In this document: in pieces, positions 55,701 to 64,000 of the stretch | How the letters are laid out: each line of letters starts with the position of its first letter | Position numbering within the stretch: position 1 is the first letter of the stretch | NCBI RefSeq assembly: GCF_964204645.1 | Contig: NC_134027.1 | Span: 25,160,485-25,224,484, forward strand | DNA: 64,000 nucleotides | Reading direction: 5' to 3' | Origin: Tubulanus polymorphus | Lineage: Eukaryota; Nemertea; Palaeonemertea; Tubulaniformes; Tubulanidae | Made by a program: the position numbers and the translations under genes | Notes under the pieces: generated by a model | What the model saw: the letters and a program-made list of their open reading frames with translations, nothing else | What the model was told of the DNA's origin: nothing | Database searches by the model: none

Positions 55701-58700
55701 TTCTGATGACTTAACCCTTTCCTTGTGTCTACACCTCAGTGCAGTGTATAGATTAGTGATCGACTTTGCTCTTACACCGCATCACAGTGTATTGATGCTT
55801 CGCTTTTATCTCCATTGAAAGATGGCATCACCTGTTTAACATAGTGAAATACTAGTAACTAATGATACATCGCACCGCAGTGTAGACGCACTATAGCGAT
55901 ATGCCTGTTATACAATGCACTGGGGTGGAACCTTTTTAAATTTTCTAATCATCTCCTGCCTATATCTTTTTGGTATTAATTATTTGATGCAATTCAAAGT
56001 TGATAAAAGGAACACGACATATATCATTGAAATGTCTATATTTCAGTCTCGTATAGCGCGGAATTCATCGCCGACGTTCGTCTGGTGTATTCGTCGCGAC
56101 GCGGTCGATTTCCGATTTATGAGCAGAGATCAGATGGTGAATCATTATTGTCGCGCCGGTTCGTTTACGACGAAAGCCGGGCTGTGTACGAACATACGAA
56201 ACGTTCAATGGTATTACGACGCCGATCCCGATACGTTCTTCCCGCGTAGTTATAAACTCAATAGCGAAGACGACGATAAGCTCAATTTTGTTGGTAAGTC
56301 TCGTTACACTTATTGATTTCTTACCCTTTTCAGTGCCGACAGTTTCATACTAAAAAATGCTGTTAAATGCTTTGTCAAATTCCACTCCAGTGCCTTGTAT
56401 AACATACACACTGTTATATTGCATCTACCTCTCAGTGCGGTGTGGTGTATATCATACACACTGTTATATTGCATCTACCTCTCAGTGCAGTGTGGTGTAT
56501 ATCATACACACTGTTATATTGCATCTACCTCTCAGTGCGGTGTATATCATACACACTGTTATATTGCATCTACCCCTCAGTGCGGTGTGGTGTATATCAT
56601 ACACACTGTTATATTGCATCTACCTCTCAGTGCGGTGTGGTGTATATCATACACACTGCTATATTGCATCTACCTCTCAGTGCGGTGTATCATTAGTTAT
56701 TAATATTTACAATATAAGATACTGCCATCTTTCAATAGAGATGGAGATTCTTACTAATTGAAAATAAGATGGATACGCTGCATCAGGTGGTAGGTGCAAT
56801 ATAGGGTGGGTGGATTATACACTACATACCAAGGTACTCGAACTAAAAGGGTTTTAAGGGTACTTGCACTGAAAGGGTTAAAGGCTTCAACTGTTTATGA
56901 AGTCACCTAACCCAGGGTTTCAATTAATTGCACGAAATTCATGATTTTCGCTACCAAACATTCTGCATTCCTAAGAGCTGCCATGTTTGTTTTGAATGAA
57001 GAGCAGCAATATCTATTGGGTTTCAATCTTAAGTTGTTGGGGATTTATTTCATGAATTTGATTGTTTTCAGATGATTATCGGTTGTCAGCTTGTATGAAT
57101 ATTATTAAATGGGTGATCTATCGGCATGAAGGTGAACCGGAGCCAGATGAGGGGGAAGATGAGGAGAAGGGTGAAAATGAAGATAAAGAAGAGAAATTAG
57201 AGGAGAATACTTCAAATATGTCAAATACATCGAATACGTCAAATGCGCCAAATAACAAATGTATGTTTGAATACAGTTCTTTTTCATTCAAAATATTGTT
57301 ATGATATTAGTTTGACAATTGGTAAACCAACAACTGTAGTACCTGACCCTGAGTCAACTGTGAAACTGGTCCACAGTAAAATCAAACCACACTGTCAGCT
57401 TAGTACTAGGTAGACTTAAAGATCAACTCATTTAGTTGGTGTGAAATACACTGCAGAAGAAATTACTGTTACAATCCAAATGGTTTCGAAATGATGACAA
57501 TTTTCTTGAATTTTGCAGCTCCATCGCGTAGGAAGAAGAAAGGAGGTGTCGTTCCGATGAAATGTTTAGACGTAGCTATTCAACAATGTGAACGATGGAT
57601 CAGATTCAAAAACAACGAAGATATCGATCATTGGGAGGATGTAAGTTTTAAAAATTCTTTTAAATGTCTGGTCAACAGTTGACAAAGGTTAGAATCAGGA
57701 TCAATTCAAACGATTGACTTTTTTTCAGCCGTATGAAATTTCTGATGCTCAATGGGATCAGCTAATACAGTGGTCTTATCAACTTACTCAGTAAGTCAGC
57801 ATTCTTCAATCGCAGGGATATAACTATGTATATACTTCCAGTTACATTCACCCTTTCTGTGCCATCTTTCAATAAAGATGAAGACTTATTACTAAAAATC
57901 ATCACTGCACCATGATGCGGTGTACTATCAAAGTCCATCACTGATTTATACATGTCACTGCAGTGTAGACGCACTGAAATGTTTAAGTTTGTGCACAGTT
58001 TTTGACAATTTTTGATATAAGATTCAATATGTAGTCAACCTTTGATTATCCCCCGACATTCAATCATCGACCATCCTTAGTAAACGAAGGACCGGGAAAT
58101 CGAGTCCCTGAAAGTCAAAATTTCGAAATAAGTTCTGAAGATTATGGATCCGTTTCTCGTTTTTGTAGGGATGACGGTGTAATTCAACAGAGTAGATCGC
58201 GGTTAGCCGAATGTCAAATAATGGCCGATCGCCTACGACTGACGAAACCTCAGTTTGATATGGACGGTACGAAGAATATATGGATTGTCAAACCTGGCGC
58301 CCAATCAAGAGGAAGAGGTAATGTAAAAAAGGCCACGATAAAAAAGGGTATCACCAAAATCCTAAATCAACGATGTAGGGGAATACCATGGGTTTGACTT
58401 GTTTCAAATTCCGAATCTGTTTTATTCTCATGAAAATGCGAATGGATTTCACGCGAGGGCAAACTCGATTTTCGTAGATCATTACACGAGACAGAAAGAC
58501 CCATATATCCCATTAGTAATATGATTGCTATGTCATCTCTGGTGATATTTTTTTATTTTCAGAAGCTTGATATCGCTATGTTTTTAACTACCGTCAATTA
58601 GGGAAGATATGTCAGTTTTTAAGCAAGCAGTCATGAGAAATATCAAATTAATTCAAATAGTAGACAGATTCACACTATATAGATTTCAATATACTAAATA

Positions 58701-61700
58701 CCTACAACCTACTTTACTGCGGCCAGTTGCTCAGTCAAGGGTTCGATATTAAGACCAGCCTAAAATCATTCTGGTTCTATAGCCAATCTAACAACTTGAG
58801 ACCAATCTAAGCTCACTTTGGTTCTATAACCAATCTTACAACTCAAGGCCAGTCTTAAGTCCATTTTTGTTCTATAACCAATCTAACCAATAATACCAGT
58901 CTAAGCTCATTAATTGGTTCTATTACCAATCTAACAGCTCAAGACCAGTCTAAGACCATTTTGAATCTAGAGCCATCTTAACAACTTTGTTCTCAGGATA
59001 TGAGCCTCCACTCGCATGGTTAGATAATGTCTCCCTGGTGTGTTGTTTTTCAGGTATAATGGTCATGGGAAAACTAGATGAGATTCTGAAATTAGTCAAT
59101 ACCAAGAAATACGTCGTACAGAAATACATCGGTGAGTATTTCAACTGCAGTTGCAAAAAAAACCAGATTTTTCGGCTCATTTATTTCGTGAAATTTGCTT
59201 ATTTTACTTCTCGTTGCACAGAGCGCCCCCTGTTGATTTACAACACGAAGTTCGATATACGTCAGTGGTTTCTGGTAACCGATTGGAACCCGTTGACCAT
59301 GTGGTTTTATCAGGACTGTTATTTCAGATTTTGTACGCAGCAATTTACTCTAGACGACTACAACGCGTAAGTGATGCCTGATCCGTACTGTAGCAATTGG
59401 TAGCAACAAAAATGATATCCAACTTTCAAAACCATTCAATTTCTTTGAATTGATTCAGTTAATATTAGTAAATTGAGTTTTTTGTTACCAATTCAGGGTG
59501 GTCACTTACCTACCTGGAAACCAGCGATAAGTCAGGGAAATATCTTATCTACCATATATAAGATATTTTCTTGAAAAAATTTTATAAAAAAAGCTAAAAA
59601 TCAGGGAAAAGTCAGGGAAATTTTCTGTGGATGTCAACACGCAAGTCAAATTTAGAGTCAAATTTAACCGAGACTGTGGATCGTAGGGCCAGTTCCAAAG
59701 TAGAAACTTAAAACCAAAAGTGGCCCTAAATCTTAAGACTGGTCTAAGCATCTAAGTCATTAGATTGACTTATAACTCATGTGGTCTTAAGCAGGTCTTT
59801 AGTCTAAGCCTATGAAACCGGTTGCAGGTTCCACTGGATCATTTCCTTAGATTACAAATCTATGATCTATTTTTGGACACTTCTTCTATAGAAAGTTTTG
59901 CTAGTCGTAGATAAACCGAACCGGTCTCGAAAGTTTTATACGTTTTTATGACGTAATTTCGTCATGTTTTTACAGGTCGATTCATCTATGCAATAACTCG
60001 ATACAGAAACACTACAGTAACGGACCTCGTTCATCTCATTTACCTCAGGATAACATGTGGGACAACGATCAATTTAAAGATTATCTCAGGTAGAGAAATA
60101 ACAAGAAACTTCAGCTAAACGACACCTTGAAAATTATAGCACATATATATTGCTTAGTAAAATAGGAAATTATGTAGGCCTAAAATAAAGAATGAATAAG
60201 ATTATTTTGGGTTTGAATATATCGATAATTGAATTTACCGGCAACCAGTCGAGCAACGATATATCGATGATGTAGTGCACATCAACTCCCCCTTAAATAC
60301 CGGTAATGCGTATTGTAAAGGTTTTTTATGGCGTCAGAAAGTTAGATTTTAAAGACTATCATTCTATCTTGCATATGAACTACATGATTTCCCGATCCTA
60401 GAAATTCAAGACTTTATTTTGTCTACTTTCCTGACTATGGAGTTTTCAAAATTACGAATTAATACTTTTTTCACTGAATAAAATGATATTTCTATTCACG
60501 CAGACGTAGAGGTCACGGTGATGTTTGGGATAAAGTGATCTATCCCGGTATGAAGGAGGCGGTGCTCTCGGCTCTACTCTGTACACAAGATCTAGTTGAA
60601 TATAGAAAGGTTCGTTCTATTTTTTGGGGCTACCATCTTTTTTAAAAGCGTTATTGGTGAAAAACTTAACAATGAGACCTCATTACAGTGTGCACATTTT
60701 ATATTATAAACCTTCATACAGTGTACACCTTTATGAAGTGGGCGCGCCACAATAATTTGTAGATTTGTAGAGCTATTCACTATTCACTTATTAAACTAAA
60801 AACTTACATATTTGTTCTTTCATGAAGTCATCATTTGAATTGTACGGTGCTGATTTTATGATCACTGAAGATTTCCGTCCGTGGTTGATAGAGATTAACT
60901 GTAGCCCGACGATGGCTCCTAGTACTAAAGTGACGTCACGACTTTGCGCGAATGTTCAGGAAGACACGATCAAAGGTACCACACAATCTGACTAAAATCC
61001 AGAGGCTCATTACATAGTGCTAGTAGAGATTCAAAATGTAGGAAAAAGTAAACTTGATCATTGAGCATTATCAATTATCTTATCAGATACCTGGAACAGT
61101 TCCAAAATAATTTTAAGAATTTCAGACTGAGTTATTGGGAATAGATAGATTGTTTCTCAAACCGTAGTTATTCTTAACCTGGACCCAATTGCACAACCAT
61201 GAGCGAGTCTAAAAGTGGTCCTAAGTCTTAAGAAGACTGGTCTTGAGTTGTTAGATTGATTATGGAACCAAAATGCGCTTAGATTGGTCTGAAGTTGTTA
61301 GATAAGCTTCAGAATCAAAATACGGTAGGCTTAGACTGATCTTAAGTTGTTTGATTGGTTAGCGAACCAAAATAAGCTTAGACCGGTCTTGGATCTTACG
61401 CCGGGTAGTTGCTTGGTCATGGCTTAGATCTAACACCAGTCTAGGACCATATTAGTTCTAAAGCCAAACAACTTAAAACCAGTCTAAAGATTTAAGACCA
61501 CTTTTGGACATACCGGCAGGTCGTGACCGTGTGACTGCTTGACTCTGCCTTGTGAATACATTAGAAAGTCATATTTTCATGTTCAACGTTTCTATTTTTC
61601 AGTCGTAATCGATCGAAAATATGACAAAACGGCAGACGTCGGACGATTCGAATTAGCGTATAAACAGAGCGTCGTCGACGTTCCTCCGTACATCGGACTG

Positions 61701-62666
61701 TGTTTATCGGTCGAGGGTCAGGGCATCCGTAAACCCGGTTCGATTCTCACCGCTCGCAGAAACACGTGTGCTAGTTTAGACATAGTCGCCGAAGTGAATC
61801 AGAATCAAACTAAAGAATCGAAAGTGAATCGTAGTTCGCCGTACTTGGCGTCGAGCGGCGCGGCGGCCGCGCTCGAACAGACGTATTCCAACAATAAACC
61901 GTTGCCGTTCTCGTACACGAAACCGACGAATCATTACAAATCACCGACGCTGTCTTCCTCGTTGTCATCAACGACACTCGGTAAAAAAGACTCCGTGAAT
62001 TCCGTGACGAGCAAATCGTCGTCGTCGGCGGCGACGACAGTAAAAAACGCGACCAGTTCGTCGTCGATGGTCGCGGCGACCGGTTCTCGTAGTCGCGATA
62101 ACAACATCGTTCAACAGCAGACGACGGCGAGACAGTTACCGGAACGCGAACGGTTCCCGCTGCGATTGACGAACGTCGACGCCTTAGATTTGAAGCAGGC
62201 GCTGGCTCCGCCCTCGAAAGGTAATGATAATCAAAACAACAACAGCGCCGGCGTCGTCGTCGGCGGGAGTGAGGATGAATTAATCGAACGTTTAAAAACG
62301 ATTGTCGAAGAGAAATCGTTGCTCGGTTCGTCAACCGCGTTTTCTCACAGAAGTTCCGCTGATAGTAATCGAATTCCCCCTCCTCGAATCGTCGGGCTCG
62401 ATAGCGCAAATCATCGGCTGCGCGGCGAGATTCCCGTTTTGAATCGCGCGCCCGTCGTCCCGGCGATTCGAAATAAAAAAGGACGCTCGAAAAGTATCGA
62501 TCGGTTCGATGACGATGATAAAGCGAGTTTCCGATTGCCACAAGTTCCGTATGCAAATATGGTATCCGATGAGACCGTCGTTTCGGGGGGTGCTAAGTCG
62601 TCCAGCGCGCCTAGATTACGATATTTTTCGAGTCAAAAACCGCAAAACAGTTTATTCATAGAATGA
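46769..62666 (+). CDS. TTLL3: Tubulin glycine ligase, TTLL3/TTLL8-like, 18 exons, 1293 aa
   Basis: Exons: 46769-47419, 47861-47950, 51922-52054, 53476-53655, 54143-54282, 54714-54912, 55526-55590, 56047-56293, 57072-57260, 57519-57640, 57729-57790, 58169-58317, 59054-59131, 59222-59366, 59976-60089, 60504-60609, 60828-60975, 61603-62666. All phases fit (1294 codons with stop); an in-frame TAA precedes the ATG. The family adds glycine to tubulin tails in cilia. The signature TTLL3/8 region starts in exon 6 ([20 protein letters not shown]), then exon 8 ([19 protein letters not shown]). ATP-grasp motifs follow: [32 protein letters not shown], and [20 protein letters not shown] with the metal-binding EINCSPTM. 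The N-terminal ~400 residues are Ser/Asn-rich and low in complexity. The C-terminal exon adds about 300 Ser/Ala-rich residues. TTLL3 and TTLL8 cannot be told apart here. Confidence 0.95.
52089..52211. mobile_element. 123-bp inverted-repeat element in TTLL3-like intron 3
   Basis: GGTAATAATTTCCCCTGG with GGTAAAAATCCCCC on the left is mirrored by GGGGGATTTTTACC and CAGGGGGATTATTACC on the right. The arms of about 45 bp are complementary around a short spacer. Non-coding MITE-like element. Confidence 0.7.
54425..54680. repeat. Repeat family C copy in TTLL3-like intron 5
   Basis: GCGTCTACACCGCAGTGCAG at the left and CACTATAGTGGTATTCCCGT toward the right, with GTACACCGCACTGCGGGGTA and the TCTATTGAAAGATGGCAGCA core. 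Same family as 12040-12262. Confidence 0.65.
55718..55930. repeat. Repeat family C copy in TTLL3-like intron 7
   Basis: TGTCTACACCTCAGTGCAGT, TACACCGCATCACAGTGTAT, CTCCATTGAAAGATGGCATC and CGCACCGCAGTGTAGACGC show the same inverted layout as the other family C copies, with more divergence. Confidence 0.6.
56385..56880. repeat. Family C copy expanded as a 50-bp tandem array in TTLL3-like intron 8
   Basis: Six units starting CATACACACTG at 56403, 56453, 56503, 56548, 56598 and 56648 (period 50, once 45) each contain ATATTGCATCTACC and CTCAGTGCGGTGT. The right part (56690-56880) is the usual family C core and tail. Overlapping ORFs of about 100 codons in three frames here are products of the array. 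Confidence 0.9.
57838..57985. repeat. Repeat family C fragment in TTLL3-like intron 11
   Basis: Shorter copy with CATCTTTCAATAAAGATG, CACCATGATGCGGTGTAC and CACTGCAGTGTAGACGCACT. Confidence 0.55.
58722..58985. repeat. Family B copy with internal tandem units, TTLL3-like intron 12
   Basis: Starts GGCCAGTTGCTCAGTCAAGG and contains about five units of TTAAGACCAGTCTAAG..., then TTGGTTCTATAACCAATCT, at a spacing of roughly 50-60 bp. A matching right TIR is not evident. Confidence 0.65.
61185..61527. repeat. Family B copies in TTLL3-like intron 17
   Basis: Two adjoining copies in opposite orientation. 61185-61400 carries GGACCCAATTGCACAACCAT and reversed units (GTTAGATTGATTATGGAACC). 61400-61527 carries GTAGTTGCTTGGTCATGGCT and forward units (ACTTAAAACCAGTCTAAAG). 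Confidence 0.6.
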
Positions 62667-63342
62667 CTGGTTGTAGTGTACGCATCATCGCGATGATATT
62701 CAGCTCAATCCCAGTTTTTTCTGCGGTTAATTTTGAGAGTTTTAGAGTGTTTTTCTTTTTGCTTCTAAAAAATATGTAATTTTGGTCTTAACTAACGTGA
62801 AAGTTTGAACTAAACGATTCCTGAAGCACGACTGGATTTTCGGTGCAAGTGGCCTAGTAATCTTTTACCTATATAGAATAGAATTTCCATTGAAAATTAT
62901 TTTTTGCACTTGCATTTTATGCAAATTAGGGACAGGGGGCCAGGATCTCATATCAGCAATTTAGCGTCGTAAGTATCGAAAGACGGAAAGCTGAATGGCA
63001 AAAAGTCTAAAAACTGCCATTCGGAAAATCCATTTGTCTTGACCAAGTATTTGACTTGAATAAAACCCAGGGGCCTTGGTAGTTAAGCTTAAACGTATTA
63101 GGCTTATTTCGTTGATAATCAAACTTGAAATTAACCAAAAATTTGAGATTAGTTTTTCCATGGTTCGATAGATCAAATTTAAATGGCTTAATTCCGATGA
63201 AACTACAGTTTTATATCTGTCTATTGAGTGACTTGTGAAGTAAGAATGATTGTCACTCAATTTATATTCTCTTTTCCTGCTGCTAATCTATCGGTTATAC
63301 ATAATAAAAGACGAAAAACTTATTATTTTGGTCGCAGGCAAA
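62667..63342 (+). other. 3' UTR and flank of the TTLL3-like gene
   Basis: An AATAAA at 63059-63064 is the first good poly(A) signal after the stop, implying a 3' UTR of about 400 bp. No gene seen on either strand. Confidence 0.5.
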
Positions 63343-63471
63343 ACGAAGTCTTCACCCGGTTATCGCAAACATACTATTGACGATTTGAAAGCAGCCCATG
63401 TCATCAAGGTTCCTCTACCAAAAAAGCTGTCATTTGGAAAACTCCCAATTATAAAGACTCAGATTTTGTAA
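63343..63471 (+). other. Candidate orphan terminal exon
   Basis: An acceptor-like TTTTGGTCGCAG ends at 63339, followed by an open frame of about 43 codons to TAA at 63469 (basic peptide including KTKSSPGYRKHTIDDLKAA). There is no partner exon in view. It could belong to a downstream gene or be chance. Confidence 0.2.
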
Positions 63472-63547
63472 AATCTCATCCGCGAATGAGGTATCAATGT
63501 ACGCTCAAATCTATTCTTTATTATATTTTTTATCATCTCTCTCTGTC

Positions 63548-63840
63548 TATCCCTGCACACACTGTGTGGTAATACTATTCCTGTGTGCACACTGGTGATA
63601 CTATACCTGTGTGCACACCCGTGTGGTAATACTATACCTGTCCGCACACACTGTGTGGTAATACTATCCCTGTGCACACCGTGTGGTAATACTATTCCTG
63701 TGTGCACACTGGTGATACTATACCTGTGTGCACACTGTGTGGTAATACTATCCCTGTGCCCACACTGTGGTAATACTATCCCTGTGCACACACTGTGGTA
63801 ATACTATCCCTGTGCACACCGTATGGTAATTCTATCCCTG
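63548..63840. repeat. Minisatellite, ~20-30 bp units
   Basis: About ten copies of GTGTGGTAATACTATCCCTGTGCACACAC-like units with C/T and length variants. ORFs on both strands across it are produced by the repeat. Confidence 0.9.
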
Positions 63841-64000
63841 CTCACACCATTCCAAAGTTCTGGAACCAGTTCCACAGTACTGGCACCCAGCTGCTCAGTT
63901 ATAACTGAATTCCTAGAGCCCTTTTTTCATAATAACAATATTTGTACTGACATTTTGCTGTCGTATTTCTTTCTGCAGTTATGCGCGTCAAATTGCCACC

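Noticed and set aside
56357-56761. Three overlapping ORFs of 84-134 codons with Cys/His/Tyr repeats
   Set aside because: They are translations of a 50-bp tandem array in three frames inside an intron; the array period not being a multiple of three explains all of them.
54425-57985. CRISPR-like spaced repeats
   Set aside because: Eukaryotic intronic repeats with degenerate units and no regular spacer structure.
61810-62556. 248-codon minus-strand ORF rich in Arg and Ser
   Set aside because: Shadow of the TTLL3-like last exon, whose frame continues from the conserved catalytic core.
63459-63801. Cys/His-rich repetitive ORFs on both strands
   Set aside because: Produced by the minisatellite at 63548-63840.

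Overview
This is a stretch of an animal nuclear genome. The genes have many short exons with GT/AG borders and introns that are long and full of repeats. The recognisable products are metazoan: methionine aminopeptidase 2, a TTLL3/8-type tubulin glycine ligase, rhodopsin-type GPCRs, and CUB and LDL-receptor-A domains. The 7TM domain at 31.3-32.2 kb resembles the LGR/GRL101 receptors expanded in molluscs and other spiralians. A marine lophotrochozoan is therefore my best guess, but species and phylum cannot be fixed from the sequence alone.

Layout. 0-4 kb is repeat-rich: a small TIR element, a relic of the FG-GAP gene found further on, TCCGGAA-rich repeats and a telomere-like tract. 4.0-4.3 kb holds a two-exon gene for a 63-residue secreted, six-cysteine, toxin/defensin-like precursor. 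5.35-6.83 kb is a 1.5 kb TIR transposon with an apparent 5-bp target duplication. 7.4-13.2 kb (+) is an eight-exon FG-GAP/beta-propeller membrane protein with a ~500 bp palindrome in intron 2. 16.6-19.3 kb (-) is a secreted CUB-LDLa protein whose 3' end is unresolved. 23.5-29.3 kb (+) is a three-exon gene for an 841-residue, mostly disordered protein I do not recognise. 30.5-41.2 kb (+) carries three GPCR genes: a CUB-ectodomain LGR-like receptor interrupted between ectodomain and 7TM, and two intronless peptide-receptor-like GPCRs. 37.65-46.09 kb (-) is a complete 12-exon METAP2, with the third GPCR nested in one of its introns on the opposite strand. 46.77-62.67 kb (+) is a complete 18-exon TTLL3/8-like gene, head-to-head with METAP2 across about 680 bp. 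The last 1.3 kb holds a possible orphan exon and a minisatellite.

I joined the exons by hand. METAP2 (480 aa), TTLL3-like (1293 aa), the FG-GAP protein (705 aa) and the 841-aa protein each keep one open frame with compatible intron phases throughout, which is strong internal support. Several short palindromic or TIR repeat families recur in introns and intergenic DNA. No protein-coding transposon, rRNA, confident tRNA or CRISPR was seen. No functional link between the genes is evident beyond the shared METAP2/TTLL3 promoter region and the GPCR cluster.
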